DNA of 64,000 bases from Nanobdellota archaeon (GCA_018816245.1 JAHIVW010000003.1:124001-188000); one strand, 5' to 3'. Counted from the stretch's first letter, positions 42,736 to 52,277 are shown. A program made the numbers and translations. Notes: generated by a model from the letters alone, not told the origin.

Positions 42736-45294
42736 CTACTCCTTCACCATCATATCAAGTCGGTCTTTCCAGGCAATAGTTCCCCAGTCCGACTTGCTCG
42801 GATCAATGCCGTCTTCACCGGCAGTAAACTGAATAATGCGGCCATGAGCATTCCGCACTGTCCCATCATGCATGACCTTGAGATCTTGGAGCGCGTTGAT
42901 GAGTCGCCGCTGCATGTACCCACTCTTTCGCGTCCGGAGACTCTTATCCATGAGCCCTTCACGCCCGTTCATGATGTTCCACATCATCTCGAACGGGTCA
43001 AGTCCTTGTTTGAAACTGTGAGCCACAAATCCGTGTGCTCCTGGTGTCAAATCACCTTCTTTATAATGGGCAAGGGTGCGCTTCTGATACCCGCGCTTAA
43101 TCCGCTTCCCGAGAATCGTTTCCTGCCCGACAACAGCAGCCATCTGGGTTGTCGTAATCACCGATCCCTTTGATCCCGCAAGGTACATGTTTCGGATATC
43201 ATTCGGTTTCATGCTTGTTTCAACAACATCAGAGGCACGGGATACACCGCTCGCGAGAGCATTCATGATCTGCGCTTCAAGCGACTCCTTCCTGGTCATG
43301 CCGGGAAGGGTGGTGAGTTCCTTTGTCTGATATTGAACAATTAACTGGTTCGCTTCCTCTTCTGCCTTCTGAATCTCTTCTCGTGTCTTGGTCTGTGCCT
43401 CAGGAGGAAGATCAAGGTCGGCAATGGAAAGTGAAAATCCGCGAAGCATGAGGTATGCGGCACCAAGCCGGCCAGCCCGGTCAATAAACATTTTCGCAGT
43501 TGTTGGGTTAGTCATACGCTCAAGCTTCTGAATGAGTTTTCCGTTTTCTGCAGCAACTGATTGTTTGTCAATAATACCACTGATCAGTTTTCCGTCCTTG
43601 ATCTCGATCCATTCATCAGGATCCTCACCCTTCTTCTCAATCTTCCTGTTCTTGTAGAAGTTGGAACGATATCCGGAGATTGCGAAGTCCTCAGGAAGCA
43701 GTAAAGAAAAGAGTTCTTTCCCGGTGAGTTCCTCCTTTCCTGCTGGGAGCTCCATAGCAAACCCAGCCAGCCCGAATAAGAGCGTAGCATCACGTCGCGA
43801 GAGCTTCGTCTCTGCTTTCGTGAGCAGCGCAATACCAGAAATCTGATCCAGATCGAGTCCGATCACCGGACCCCCGAACCGCGGGGAAATTAAGTTGTTT
43901 TCCACAGCCATGAGCATGGCTGCTTCCACACGTGCTTCCTCGGTTTGCGGGACATGTACGTTCATCTCATCCCCGTCGAAATCTGCGTTGTAGGGGAAAC
44001 AGACAGACGGGTTCATCCGGAACGTCTGATATGGCATGACTCGTACCCGATGGGCCATAATTGACATCCGGTGCAGTGACGGTTGTCGGTTATAGAGGAC
44101 AACATCACCGTTTTCTAGCTGGCGTTCAACAATCCATCCCTCGATCAAGTTTTGAACGATCTCGGTTTTATTTTCTTCTGTAATCTTGATTCGCCGTCCA
44201 TCAGGACGGATAACATAATTGGCCTTCTGATTCCGGATCAGTCGCTGCGCTTCCTTGACATTCTTTGTTGTGACGTAGAATGGCAGCGTCAGCTCTTGAG
44301 CAATGCTCTCGGGAACACCAACTTCGTTGATCGATAATCGCGGATCAGGAGAGATCACAGTTCGCGCAGAGAAGTTCACTCGTTTTCCGAGGAGATTGCC
44401 ACGAAGCCGACCTTCCTTTGCCTTGAGTCGCTGAATCAATCCTTTCAGGGCGCGGCCTGATCGGTGTCGTGCCAACGGTGCACCCGTCAGCTCGTTATCA
44501 AAGTAGGTTGAAATATGATACTGAACAAGCTCCCAGAGATCATTCAAAATAAACTCTGGAGCACCAATGTCTATGTTCTCCTTCAGGGATTGATTGATAC
44601 GGACAATATCAACCAATTTGTGTGTCAAATCATCTTCACTTCGTTCACCACCTTCGAGAGTGATCGACGGGCGCATGGTGACGGGTGGAACCGGAAACAA
44701 GGTCAGAATGAGCCACTCTGGCCGCCCACCATTGAAGCCAACCTTTGTCAATTCCTTGTCCGAGACCTTTTCAAAACGTTCTCGGATGTCCATTGGTGAC
44801 AACTCTTTCTTCTCTTCGTAATAGGTGTACGGTTTCACGAAAGTGATTTTCTTCGATTTCGTCTTGCAGAACGGGCAGGTTGCTGGCTGGACAATGACAG
44901 AATCAAGGTCAATATTAGCCTCAACATCGCTTATCGTGATTTTATGTTTCCGTTTTGACTTCCGTTCCTTACCCTCTTCAACCATAACTTTCTGACACTT
45001 TCGGCAAACCATCTTGAGCAATTGATACACAACCTTCGTATACAGGACATTGATGACTGGTTTTGCAAGTTCCAAGTACCCAAGGTGACCAGGGCAATCG
45101 CCAATACCACCGCCACACGTCCGGCAGTGCAATCCCGGATCAATGACGCCAAGTCGCGGATCCATGACGCCACCTTCAACCGGATAGCCATCTGCATCGT
45201 ACAAATCCGCAGTGACAACGCGAACGCGGGCAAGATTCTTCACCACATCCGGTGACAACAAACTGAAGTGAAGTTCGCTGATACGATAAACCAT
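42736..45294 (-). CDS. rpoA1: RNA polymerase subunit A' (largest subunit, N-terminal part)
   Basis: Carries the clamp and the active-site loop. The 852 residues include the zinc region CRTCGGGIGDCPGHLGYLEL, a second zinc pair (CRKC, then CPFC), the bridging motif LLGKRVNFSARTVISPDP, and the metal-binding active site NADFDGDEMNVHVPQ. No intein is present. It starts one base after rpoB' (TAGTATG) and ends 5 bp before rpoA''. Confidence 0.98.
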   Translation of the reverse strand: MVYRISELHFSLLSPDVVKNLARVRVVTADLYDADGYPVEGGVMDPRLGVIDPGLHCRTCGGGIGDCPGHLGYLELAKPVINVLYTKVVYQLLKMVCRKCQKVMVEEGKERKSKRKHKITISDVEANIDLDSVIVQPATCPFCKTKSKKITFVKPYTYYEEKKELSPMDIRERFEKVSDKELTKVGFNGGRPEWLILTLFPVPPVTMRPSITLEGGERSEDDLTHKLVDIVRINQSLKENIDIGAPEFILNDLWELVQYHISTYFDNELTGAPLARHRSGRALKGLIQRLKAKEGRLRGNLLGKRVNFSARTVISPDPRLSINEVGVPESIAQELTLPFYVTTKNVKEAQRLIRNQKANYVIRPDGRRIKITEENKTEIVQNLIEGWIVERQLENGDVVLYNRQPSLHRMSIMAHRVRVMPYQTFRMNPSVCFPYNADFDGDEMNVHVPQTEEARVEAAMLMAVENNLISPRFGGPVIGLDLDQISGIALLTKAETKLSRRDATLLFGLAGFAMELPAGKEELTGKELFSLLLPEDFAISGYRSNFYKNRKIEKKGEDPDEWIEIKDGKLISGIIDKQSVAAENGKLIQKLERMTNPTTAKMFIDRAGRLGAAYLMLRGFSLSIADLDLPPEAQTKTREEIQKAEEEANQLIVQYQTKELTTLPGMTRKESLEAQIMNALASGVSRASDVVETSMKPNDIRNMYLAGSKGSVITTTQMAAVVGQETILGKRIKRGYQKRTLAHYKEGDLTPGAHGFVAHSFKQGLDPFEMMWNIMNGREGLMDKSLRTRKSGYMQRRLINALQDLKVMHDGTVRNAHGRIIQFTAGEDGIDPSKSDWGTIAWKDRLDMMVKE

Positions 45295-45295
45295 A

Positions 45296-47095
45296 CTACA
45301 TATCCTCCGTCACAATCTTCGGGTAGATTCCCATTGCCTTCATTTCATCAAGGGTGAGTTTGAAGGCGTATGCGGTTTCTACCCACACAATCTCTGTGTC
45401 CTTGCAGAGTGCGCAGTAACTCTTGTTTTTAATAACATCATGAATTGCAATCATCCCACATTTGGTGCACACCGGAATGACCGTCTTATCTGAATCAAAC
45501 CGCTCCTTGAGTGTGAGGGCTGCCCCATGACCAACAAGACATTGCTGTTCCATCTCTCCGATACGCAGGCCACCACGCTTTGCCCGTCCTTCAGTGGGCT
45601 GCTTGGTGAGCAGGGTGACCGGTCCTCGACTCCGTGCATGGATCTTATCTTGGACCATGTGATCGAGTTTCAAATAAAACGTAATCCCGGTGAAGATGAG
45701 CACATCGTACTTCCGTCCTGTCCGTCCATCATACAAGGTCTCCTTTCCATCATCACGGAACCCGAGGTCAACCATGGCCTTTCGAATCTCGTCTTCCTTG
45801 ACATGATTGAATGCTGATCCGTCATATATCTTCCCGCCGAGGGCACCTGCTTTCCCTGCAATGAGTTCCAGTAAATGACCAACGGTCATTCGGGATGGAA
45901 TTGCGTGTGGATTGAAAATCAAATCAGGAACAGACCCATTCCCCGTGAACGGCATGTCTTCCTGTGGAACGAGGAGTGAGACAACCCCCTTCTGACCGTG
46001 CCGGCTTGCAAACTTGTCACCGAGCTCCGGAATTCGTTCATCCCTGATGCGGATCTTGATGAGGTGGTTTGCATCCTGGGTTTCGGTAATCATCACTTTA
46101 TCGACGATGCCCTTTTCCCCATGACGGAGGGTCATGGACGTTTCCCGTTTGTTCTCAATACCAGCAGCGAATTCTTCTGCAGAAAGGAACCGGAGCGGTG
46201 AGACTTTCCCGACAAGAACAGAATCAGACTGGACTCTTGTTTCCGGGTTAATGATCCCGTTTTCGCCGAGATCCCGGTAGGCATCCTCGCCCCGGTGACC
46301 GCGAACAGCAGGATCAGGAATCGTAATATCGTCCTCCTGACCACTCCAGTATCGCTTCTTGATAGTCTCATATGTACGGAAGTAGAAGGACCGGAACAGC
46401 CCACGCTGGACCGATGATTTGTTGATGACAATAGCATCGTTCATGTTGTACCCATCGTAGCACATGATGGCAACAACAACATTCTGTCCCTCCGGATAGG
46501 CAATAAGCGGTCCGCTGGTGACGGTTTCGACAAGTGGTGCCTGTGGATACGTCATGATGTTGAACTTTGTATCAGAACGAAGCAGGTAGTTGATGGACGG
46601 CATGCCGATCGCCTGACCGACCATCTTTGCGCCGTAGTTGATACGGTCACCACGATTGTATTCAGGATATGGAATAAGATTTGCAGAAAACCCCATCATC
46701 GTCAACGGGTTAATTTCCAAATGGGTGTGATCTTTGGTCACGTCCTTCACTTCAAGGGCAATGTACGAGTTCTCCTCTTCCGTGGCATCGAGATATTCAA
46801 TCACTCCGTGCTGGACAAGATACTGCCAATCAATCTTCCCTTCTTTGAGTTTTTCCGCAAGTGATGGAGTGAACTTCGATTTTCCATTCTCAACGATGAC
46901 CAATGGCCGTCGAACCCGTCCGTGTTCTGTTGAAATGCGGACCTCGTTGAAAGCCGTGAGGTAGCTGACGTTCAGTTGGTGTGGGAGAATGCCGGCACGG
47001 CGCTTGGTTTTGATATCATCAACAAACGCCTCAGGGTTGGTGATATGGCTGAGATATCGTCCATTGAAGTAGACATCAACCTTTTCCTTCGTCAT
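45296..47095 (-). CDS. rpoB1: RNA polymerase subunit B' (C-terminal part of the second subunit)
   Basis: 599 residues. Key regions are the wall and hybrid-binding segments with GDKFASRHGQKGVVSLLVPQ, KLDHMVQDKIHARSRGPVTLL and AKRGGLRIGEMEQQCLVGHG. The C-terminal zinc site is CTKCGMIAI with YCALCKD. The ATG overlaps the rpoB'' stop (ATGA). The split of the second subunit into B'' and B' occurs in many but not all euryarchaeal groups and is a useful taxonomic marker. Confidence 0.97.
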   Translation of the reverse strand: MTKEKVDVYFNGRYLSHITNPEAFVDDIKTKRRAGILPHQLNVSYLTAFNEVRISTEHGRVRRPLVIVENGKSKFTPSLAEKLKEGKIDWQYLVQHGVIEYLDATEEENSYIALEVKDVTKDHTHLEINPLTMMGFSANLIPYPEYNRGDRINYGAKMVGQAIGMPSINYLLRSDTKFNIMTYPQAPLVETVTSGPLIAYPEGQNVVVAIMCYDGYNMNDAIVINKSSVQRGLFRSFYFRTYETIKKRYWSGQEDDITIPDPAVRGHRGEDAYRDLGENGIINPETRVQSDSVLVGKVSPLRFLSAEEFAAGIENKRETSMTLRHGEKGIVDKVMITETQDANHLIKIRIRDERIPELGDKFASRHGQKGVVSLLVPQEDMPFTGNGSVPDLIFNPHAIPSRMTVGHLLELIAGKAGALGGKIYDGSAFNHVKEDEIRKAMVDLGFRDDGKETLYDGRTGRKYDVLIFTGITFYLKLDHMVQDKIHARSRGPVTLLTKQPTEGRAKRGGLRIGEMEQQCLVGHGAALTLKERFDSDKTVIPVCTKCGMIAIHDVIKNKSYCALCKDTEIVWVETAYAFKLTLDEMKAMGIYPKIVTEDM

Positions 47096-48561
47096 GCTGC
47101 CTTCTCCTGTGGCCCGAGGATCTTCTGGAGTTTCTCATCGTCTTCCTTGGTCAATCCCGTGGTAATCTCTGCTAACAACGCAAGGTGCTTCCGCAAGCCG
47201 ATGCTTGAGCCTTCCGGTGTTTCTGCAGGACACAGACGGCCCCACTCTGTCGGGTGGGTTTGTCGTGCACGAAAGTGTTCCTGCGTACTTGTTAATGGTG
47301 AAATAATGGAACGCAAATGAGAGATTGTTTTCACATAACTTGAACGGTCAAGACGCTGTGATACGCCTGTTCGTCCACCGATCCAATTTCCTGTTGCGAG
47401 GGATGAGAGGATTTGTTTGGTAACGGCATCCGCTTCTACAATTCCTTGGACACTCGGGGTCTTTCCGCGCTTGATTAGTTTCTGGTAGTTGTAGCTCATC
47501 TTGGCGAGCAGGCCCCATCGGCCAAGGAGAATAGAACGGAACAGTTGCCCAAGGAGTTCACCTGACATGAGCAATCGCTTGTTCCCGTAATGATCAATAT
47601 CGTCCTCCGGGATCATTCCCAGCGAGAGTGAAACCGTTTTCTTAATAACCTTGGCAAGCATCAATGCCTTTTCCTTCCGATGTTCCGGTGTCTGACCGAT
47701 GTGCGGCAGCAGGTATCGGTCGAGAATCTGGCTGACGCGCTCTGCCCGATAATCTTCTTCAACACGCAGCCGGCGGCCGATTGCGTCAATCGCCTCTGCA
47801 ATGGTTGTTGCCTCTTCTTGGTACAGGTTAATGTACAATTCATTGAGAATTTTAGGATCATCGGAAATTGCGGATGCGATGTCGCGGTCGGTTTCAAGGC
47901 CCAACGCCTTGAGCAACGTAAAAATCGGGAGCTTACGGATGTTTGCAAAGGAGATGGTAATCTCTCCGTCCGGTTTGCGCTCCACAAGATGGCGCTGTTT
48001 GAAACCGGCATTTTCCGTGTTGATGCGCACGGTGATTTCACCCTTGCTGCGTTCGAAGATCGGTTTGTTGGTGGTGATCTCTTCAATCAAGACAAGCACA
48101 CGTTCTGTGCCGTTGATGACAAAGTACCCGCCAGGGTCGCCAGGGTCTTCCCCGCGATCGATCAGCTCAGCGTCCGCCAAACCAAATGATGAACAGAGTT
48201 GGCTCTTGACCATAACCGGCAGGTTCCCGATATGCACGCGCTCGGGTTTTTCCTGCACGCCGTTAATGACCGGCGTAATGTTGATATACATAGGTGCAAA
48301 GTACGTGAGGTTTCTGATACGCGCTTCATTTGGATAAATCGATCGCGTTGCGCCGTCTGCTTCTTTCAAGAATGGTTTTTCAACCTTCACCTTTCCGAAA
48401 ATCAGTTTCAATTCTCCGCCTTCGGGATTCAGTGAAATTGTTCCAATCTCATTAATAATATTCTGAACACCATAATTGATGAAGTTGTTGTACGAATCCT
48501 TCTGGAAATTCACCCAACCAATGTCTTGTTCAAACGATCGAAGGAGAGGATCTTGCAACAT
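47092..48561 (-). CDS. rpoB2: RNA polymerase subunit B'' (N-terminal part of the second subunit)
   Basis: 489 residues forming the protrusion and lobe. It has the N-terminal SFEQDIGWVNFQKDSYNNFI, LPVMVKSQLCSSFGL, and GYFVINGTERVLVLIEE. Near the end comes SRLDRSSYVKTISHLRSI-like text (here QRLDRSSYVKTISHLRSI), then the fork-loop region RQTHPTEWGRLCPAETPEG. It follows rpoH by about 35 bp and is overlapped by rpoB' (ATGA). Normal length. Confidence 0.97.
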   Translation of the reverse strand: MLQDPLLRSFEQDIGWVNFQKDSYNNFINYGVQNIINEIGTISLNPEGGELKLIFGKVKVEKPFLKEADGATRSIYPNEARIRNLTYFAPMYINITPVINGVQEKPERVHIGNLPVMVKSQLCSSFGLADAELIDRGEDPGDPGGYFVINGTERVLVLIEEITTNKPIFERSKGEITVRINTENAGFKQRHLVERKPDGEITISFANIRKLPIFTLLKALGLETDRDIASAISDDPKILNELYINLYQEEATTIAEAIDAIGRRLRVEEDYRAERVSQILDRYLLPHIGQTPEHRKEKALMLAKVIKKTVSLSLGMIPEDDIDHYGNKRLLMSGELLGQLFRSILLGRWGLLAKMSYNYQKLIKRGKTPSVQGIVEADAVTKQILSSLATGNWIGGRTGVSQRLDRSSYVKTISHLRSIISPLTSTQEHFRARQTHPTEWGRLCPAETPEGSSIGLRKHLALLAEITTGLTKEDDEKLQKILGPQEKAA

Positions 48562-48595
48562 GTTCCACGCTCATACTCTTTCTCGTAATGCGATC

Positions 48596-48832
48596 TTACT
48601 CAGGGATGACGAGCCTAAAATAGATCGCTGTACCTGCAGTTGATGATGTTCGGGTGATGCGGAGCACATCGTCTTTCTTTGCTCCAATCTTCTTGACAAC
48701 AGAATCGGAATCGAGGATCTTGGGAAGATCATTCTTTGTAATATGAAGTTTAGTAAAGAGTTCGTTCTTCTCCTCATCTGAGAGGATTTCATGCTTTGGA
48801 ACAAGTTCGTGTTGCAACAGATCCATAGACAT
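48596..48832 (-). CDS. rpoH: RNA polymerase subunit H (Rpo5)
   Basis: Small subunit homologous to the C-terminal domain of eukaryotic Rpb5. HELVPKHEILSDEEKNELF, KIGAKKDDVLRITRTSSTAG and YFRLVIPE are its full signature. The track ORF starts far upstream with an implausible Cys/Ser segment. The ATG at 48832 (MSMDLLQHELVP, 78 residues) fits family length, with ATG 48826 or 48853 as alternatives. The TATA box CTTTATAA at 48918-48925 would give a leader of about 60 nt for the whole rpoH-B''-B'-A'-A'' operon. Confidence 0.92.
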   Translation of the reverse strand: MSMDLLQHELVPKHEILSDEEKNELFTKLHITKNDLPKILDSDSVVKKIGAKKDDVLRITRTSSTAGTAIYFRLVIPE

Positions 48833-48947
48833 CTTGTCGTACCCGTACATCATTGAGGCGCAAGCCGATGGACAGGGCTGGCAAATACCAAGTACAAGCA
48901 AAGTTGGCGGGATATACTTATAAAGGTTTCGTTCATTGCCGATCTGG

Positions 48948-49340
48948 CTAGTCGACTTCGAATTTCTCAATAATGGGCGATTTGGAGAGTTGTTTGAGGA
49001 GGTCATCCATCCGGTCCCCGCAGGCCGAGGTGTCTGCGATCAGGTGCCACTCGAGGAGTTTTCCCTTCCCTAGGGACCGGCTCTCACTCATAATCACATT
49101 CACCTTGTAATCAGCGAAGATGGACATGACCTTGACCATGCTCCCGAGGTAGTCAGGGAGCAGGAGCTTGAACCGGGCTGTCCGCTCCTTCACGAGGGGG
49201 AGGAGCCGCAGCTGCCCTTCGTCACTATCGTGGATCATGAGGATTTCTGTCCCTGGCCCAGCGCTCATCTGTTTTCGAAGGTGCTTGGGGAGGAGAATCC
49301 GCCCTTTTTCATCTAAGGTAACGATATTCGAATGATTCAT
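48948..49340 (-). CDS. AbrB/SpoVT-type regulator fused to an ACT-like domain
   Basis: 130 residues. The first 50 are a swapped-hairpin AbrB DNA-binding fold (IVTLDEKGRILLPKHLRKQM). Residues about 57-130 have the ACT-like pattern FKLLLPDYLGSMVKVMSIFADYKVNVIMSESRSLG. This combination suggests a transcription factor whose DNA binding responds to a small ligand, perhaps an amino acid. It lies upstream of the RNA polymerase operon in the same direction. TTTAATACC near 49445 leaves an 80-nt leader that is worth examining. Target genes are unknown; it might bind the palindrome described here, but nothing in the sequence shows that. Confidence 0.8.
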   Translation of the reverse strand: MNHSNIVTLDEKGRILLPKHLRKQMSAGPGTEILMIHDSDEGQLRLLPLVKERTARFKLLLPDYLGSMVKVMSIFADYKVNVIMSESRSLGKGKLLEWHLIADTSACGDRMDDLLKQLSKSPIIEKFEVD

Positions 49341-49506
49341 TCAATTCAACCGCCAAACGACCGGTTGTTGACATCCACTACCGGCAATGTTCGACACACC
49401 CGACCGTACGTGATCGAGAAGCTAAGATAGGTCATACAGGGTATTAAAGATTCCTTTTTTCGGGAGTACAATCTCAAAAGGTGGGAACATACCAACAACT
49501 GGGAAG

Positions 49507-49580
49507 TGAGTCCGGAGGGATTTGAACCCTCGACCCGTCGGTTAAGAGCCGACTGCTCTACCAGGCTGAGCTACGGACCC
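49507..49580 (-). tRNA. tRNA-Lys (CTT)
   Basis: Minus-strand tRNA of 74 nt including the discriminator A. The acceptor GGGTCCG pairs with CGGACTC with one G-U. The D-arm is GCTC...GAGC, the anticodon stem GTCGG/CCGAC encloses CTCTTAA (anticodon CTT), and the T-arm is GAGGG TTCAAAT CCCTC. CCA is not encoded. Its TATA box appears to be shared with the divergent aIF2-gamma gene. Confidence 0.94.
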
Positions 49581-49606
49581 AATGTTCGTGTATTCACTCT
49601 CCTGTC

Positions 49607-49615
49607 TATATAAAA
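49607..49615. promoter_or_regulatory. Shared TATA element between tRNA-Lys and aIF2-gamma
   Basis: TATATAAAA is 28 bp before the aIF2-gamma ATG (49639) and 31 bp before the 5' end of the divergent tRNA-Lys (49580). It is the only TATA-like sequence in the 58-bp gap, so one box seems to serve both a tRNA and an mRNA. Confidence 0.5.
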
Positions 49616-49638
49616 TACGAACTGTCCAATACTAGCGA

Positions 49639-50856
49639 ATGGTAAAGAAACCCGAAACCTCACTCTTCGTCCCTGAAGTGAATATCGGGATGGTCGGCCA
49701 CGTCGACCACGGCAAGACCACTCTCACCCAGGCCCTTTCCGGCCGCTGGACAGGAACCCATTCTGAGGAAATCAAGCGGGGCATCACCATCAGGATTGGG
49801 TATGCTAATGTCACGATCTACAGGAGTGGTGACACCTACTGGTTCAGTGACACACTCCCTGATGGAAAGAAGGCAGAGCCGGTGCGAACAATCTCTATTG
49901 TTGATGCTCCTGGCCACGAAACCTTGATGACCACTATGATTTCTGGCGCGTCCCTGATGGATGGTGCCATTCTCGTTATTTCTGCGAACGATCACTGTCC
50001 GCAGCCACAGACCCGCGAGCACCTGACCGCACTCGAAATCATGAAACTCACCAAGATCATTGTGGTGCAGAACAAGATCGACCTGGTCACGCCTGAAGAA
50101 GCGAAGAAAAATTACCAGCAAATCAAGGCATTCTTACAAGGTAGTGTCGCGGAACACGCCCCAATCATTCCGGTGTCTGCACAGCAGGGAATTAACATTG
50201 ATGCATTGCTGGAGGCAATCCAGGAACAGATCCCGACCCCAACCCGTGACACAACAAAACCAACACGCATGCTGATCGCCCGAAGCTTTGATGTGAACAA
50301 ACCCGGGACGCCGATTGCGAAGCTCAAGGGAGGAGTGCTTGGCGGGAGCCTGGTTGCTGGCGAACTCCACGAACAGGATGAAGTGGAAATCAAGCCGGGA
50401 ATCAAGGTGAAGGATGCGTACCAATCCTTGACAACAATGGTTCGGGGGCTCCAGAAAGGAAAGGACAACATCTCAACAGCAGGCCCTGGCGGGCTGCTCG
50501 GCGTTTCGACCGGGCTTGACCCGTCCCTGACCCGGTCTGATTCCCTTGCCGGGAACATGCTGGCAAAGAAGGGAACGCTTCCTGATCCGGTGACCGTGCT
50601 GACGATCAAGCCGCACCTGATTGACCGGGTGATCGGGTCCAAGGAAGAACGCACGGTTGACCCCATTAAGATGGGGGATGTGCTGCTGTTGACCGCGGGG
50701 ATTTCCAGGACCATCGGGTCAGTGACCAAGGTCGGGGGCGGAAAGGCGACCGCGACGCTGAAAATTCCGCTTGTTGTTGACCAAGATGAGCGCATTGCGA
50801 TTTCTCGCCAAGTGCTCGGGCGGTGGCGCTTGATCGGCTGGGGCGAAGTGGCGTAA
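49639..50856 (+). CDS. eif2g: Translation initiation factor aIF2, gamma subunit
   Basis: GTPase that brings initiator tRNA to the small subunit. The 405 residues show G1 GHVDHGKTTLT, the switch-1 segment SEEIKRGITIRIGYA, G3 DAPGHE, G4 NKID, PVSAQQG, and two beta-barrel domains (DVNKPGTPIAKLKGGVLGGS; ISRQVLGRWRLIGWG). The zinc knuckle that normally follows ITIKIGFA (four Cys in CPNC...CPYC) is replaced by YRSGDTYWFSDTLPDGKK, with no cysteine. The stop codon abuts that of the convergent aldehyde dehydrogenase. Confidence 0.96.
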   Translation: MVKKPETSLFVPEVNIGMVGHVDHGKTTLTQALSGRWTGTHSEEIKRGITIRIGYANVTIYRSGDTYWFSDTLPDGKKAEPVRTISIVDAPGHETLMTTMISGASLMDGAILVISANDHCPQPQTREHLTALEIMKLTKIIVVQNKIDLVTPEEAKKNYQQIKAFLQGSVAEHAPIIPVSAQQGINIDALLEAIQEQIPTPTRDTTKPTRMLIARSFDVNKPGTPIAKLKGGVLGGSLVAGELHEQDEVEIKPGIKVKDAYQSLTTMVRGLQKGKDNISTAGPGGLLGVSTGLDPSLTRSDSLAGNMLAKKGTLPDPVTVLTIKPHLIDRVIGSKEERTVDPIKMGDVLLLTAGISRTIGSVTKVGGGKATATLKIPLVVDQDERIAISRQVLGRWRLIGWGEVA

Positions 50857-52233
50857 CTACTTTTCGGCAATCAGTTTGATTTGACAGAGTTCGCGGAATC
50901 CGGCAACGCCGTGATCGCGCCCCATGCCTGACTGTTTATAGCCGCCGAATGGGTTGCATGGATGCCAACGATCGCCATTGTTAATCTCGACTGTTCCGGC
51001 ATCGATACGCGAAGCAACGCGCTGTGCGCGTGTAGCGTCTTTTGAGAAAATACGGGCACCGAGGCCATAGAGGGTATCGTTCGCAAGCTCGATAGCCTCT
51101 TCTTCTGTCTTGAACGGAACGATCGGCAAAACGGGACCAAAAACTTCTTCCTTCCAGACGCGCATATTCCGTGTCACATTCGTGAGAATGGTTGGTTCAT
51201 AAAATGCACCATCGAGTGTTGTCAGTGGTTTTCCGCCCGTGACCACCGTCGCGCCTTTTTTGATCGCGTCGGCGACCTGATCGTTCAGAAGATCGACCTG
51301 CCGCTTCGCAACCAAGCTTCCAATGTCCGTTTTCTCATCTGTCGGGTCTCCTACAACCTTCGTCTTGACGAGAGCCGTGAGCTTGTCAACGGTCTCGTTG
51401 AACAATGATTCGTGAACAATCACCCGCTTGAGAGCATCACAAACTTGTCCACAGTTCAGGAACCGGCCGCCGTACAGCATTGGCACGACTTCGTTGAGAT
51501 CAACATCCTCGAAGATCACGGCGGGGCTTGAGCCGCCCATCTCAAGAACAGCCTTGATGAATTTCCGTGCCACGATTTCGTACAACAGCCTCCCGACCTT
51601 TGTGCTGCCGGTAAACCAGATAAGGTTCACAGCAGCTTCAGCGATTTTTTTGCCGACATCACTGGCGCCGTACACCTCTGAAAACACACCTTGGGGAAGC
51701 TTGTGCCTGTTCATGACGTCTTCAATGAACTTTCCCATCAACGGGCATTCCTCAGAAATCTTGAAGATGACAGTGTTCCCCGCGACCAAGTTTGGAATGA
51801 CACCCCAGACAAACATAGTGAACGGGAAATTCCATGGGACGATGACCGCTGCTGTTCCGAATGGTTCGTACACAATCCGATTCAGTGCTGTACCGTCTTT
51901 CATGGTAATCTCGTCGGCTAGTGACTGTTCCCCGTTCTCCAGGGCCCACGAGAACTTGAAAAGCGCACTCTCAATCTCTGCTCTGCTTTCTGAAAGCGGC
52001 TTCCCAATCTCGTCCGTTGTGAGCACGGCAAGCTCGTCTTTCTTTGAGGCAAACTCCTCATAGATCGGCTTAAGCAGCGCAATCCGCTTCCTGATGCCTA
52101 GTTCCTTCCATGCGAGCTTCGCCTTATTGGCCATCGCAATCTTTCTCTCAATCTCACTGTCGGAGGATACCGCCACCTTCCCGAGAACAGCGTACCCCTT
52201 CGCGGGGTTTGTTGAGACAAGTTCACGTACCAT
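50857..52233 (-). CDS. NAD(P)-dependent aldehyde dehydrogenase (succinate-semialdehyde type)
   Basis: Oxidises an aldehyde to the acid. Visible motifs are PWNFPFTMFVWGVIPNLVAGN, the cofactor-binding WFTGSTKVGR, the catalytic Glu region LEMGGSSPAVI, the catalytic Cys segment NCGQVCDALKR and FGGYKQSGMGR. The short, single-domain form resembles succinate-semialdehyde/lactaldehyde dehydrogenases; the substrate is not decided by sequence. CTTATTAAG about 25 bp upstream favours the ATG at 52233 (MVRELVSTN, 458 residues) over the track start at 52251. Convergent with aIF2-gamma, with no bases between the stops. Confidence 0.92.
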   Translation of the reverse strand: MVRELVSTNPAKGYAVLGKVAVSSDSEIERKIAMANKAKLAWKELGIRKRIALLKPIYEEFASKKDELAVLTTDEIGKPLSESRAEIESALFKFSWALENGEQSLADEITMKDGTALNRIVYEPFGTAAVIVPWNFPFTMFVWGVIPNLVAGNTVIFKISEECPLMGKFIEDVMNRHKLPQGVFSEVYGASDVGKKIAEAAVNLIWFTGSTKVGRLLYEIVARKFIKAVLEMGGSSPAVIFEDVDLNEVVPMLYGGRFLNCGQVCDALKRVIVHESLFNETVDKLTALVKTKVVGDPTDEKTDIGSLVAKRQVDLLNDQVADAIKKGATVVTGGKPLTTLDGAFYEPTILTNVTRNMRVWKEEVFGPVLPIVPFKTEEEAIELANDTLYGLGARIFSKDATRAQRVASRIDAGTVEINNGDRWHPCNPFGGYKQSGMGRDHGVAGFRELCQIKLIAEK

Positions 52234-52277
52234 GTGCAACAATTCATCCACAACTTAATAAGAGTATACAGGATTCC

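Noticed and set aside
48835-49006. Upstream part of the rpoH ORF in the track (MTSSNN to YGYDK)
   Set aside because: It runs through the TATA box and part of the AbrB-ACT gene; family length and HELVPKHE position place the start near 48832.
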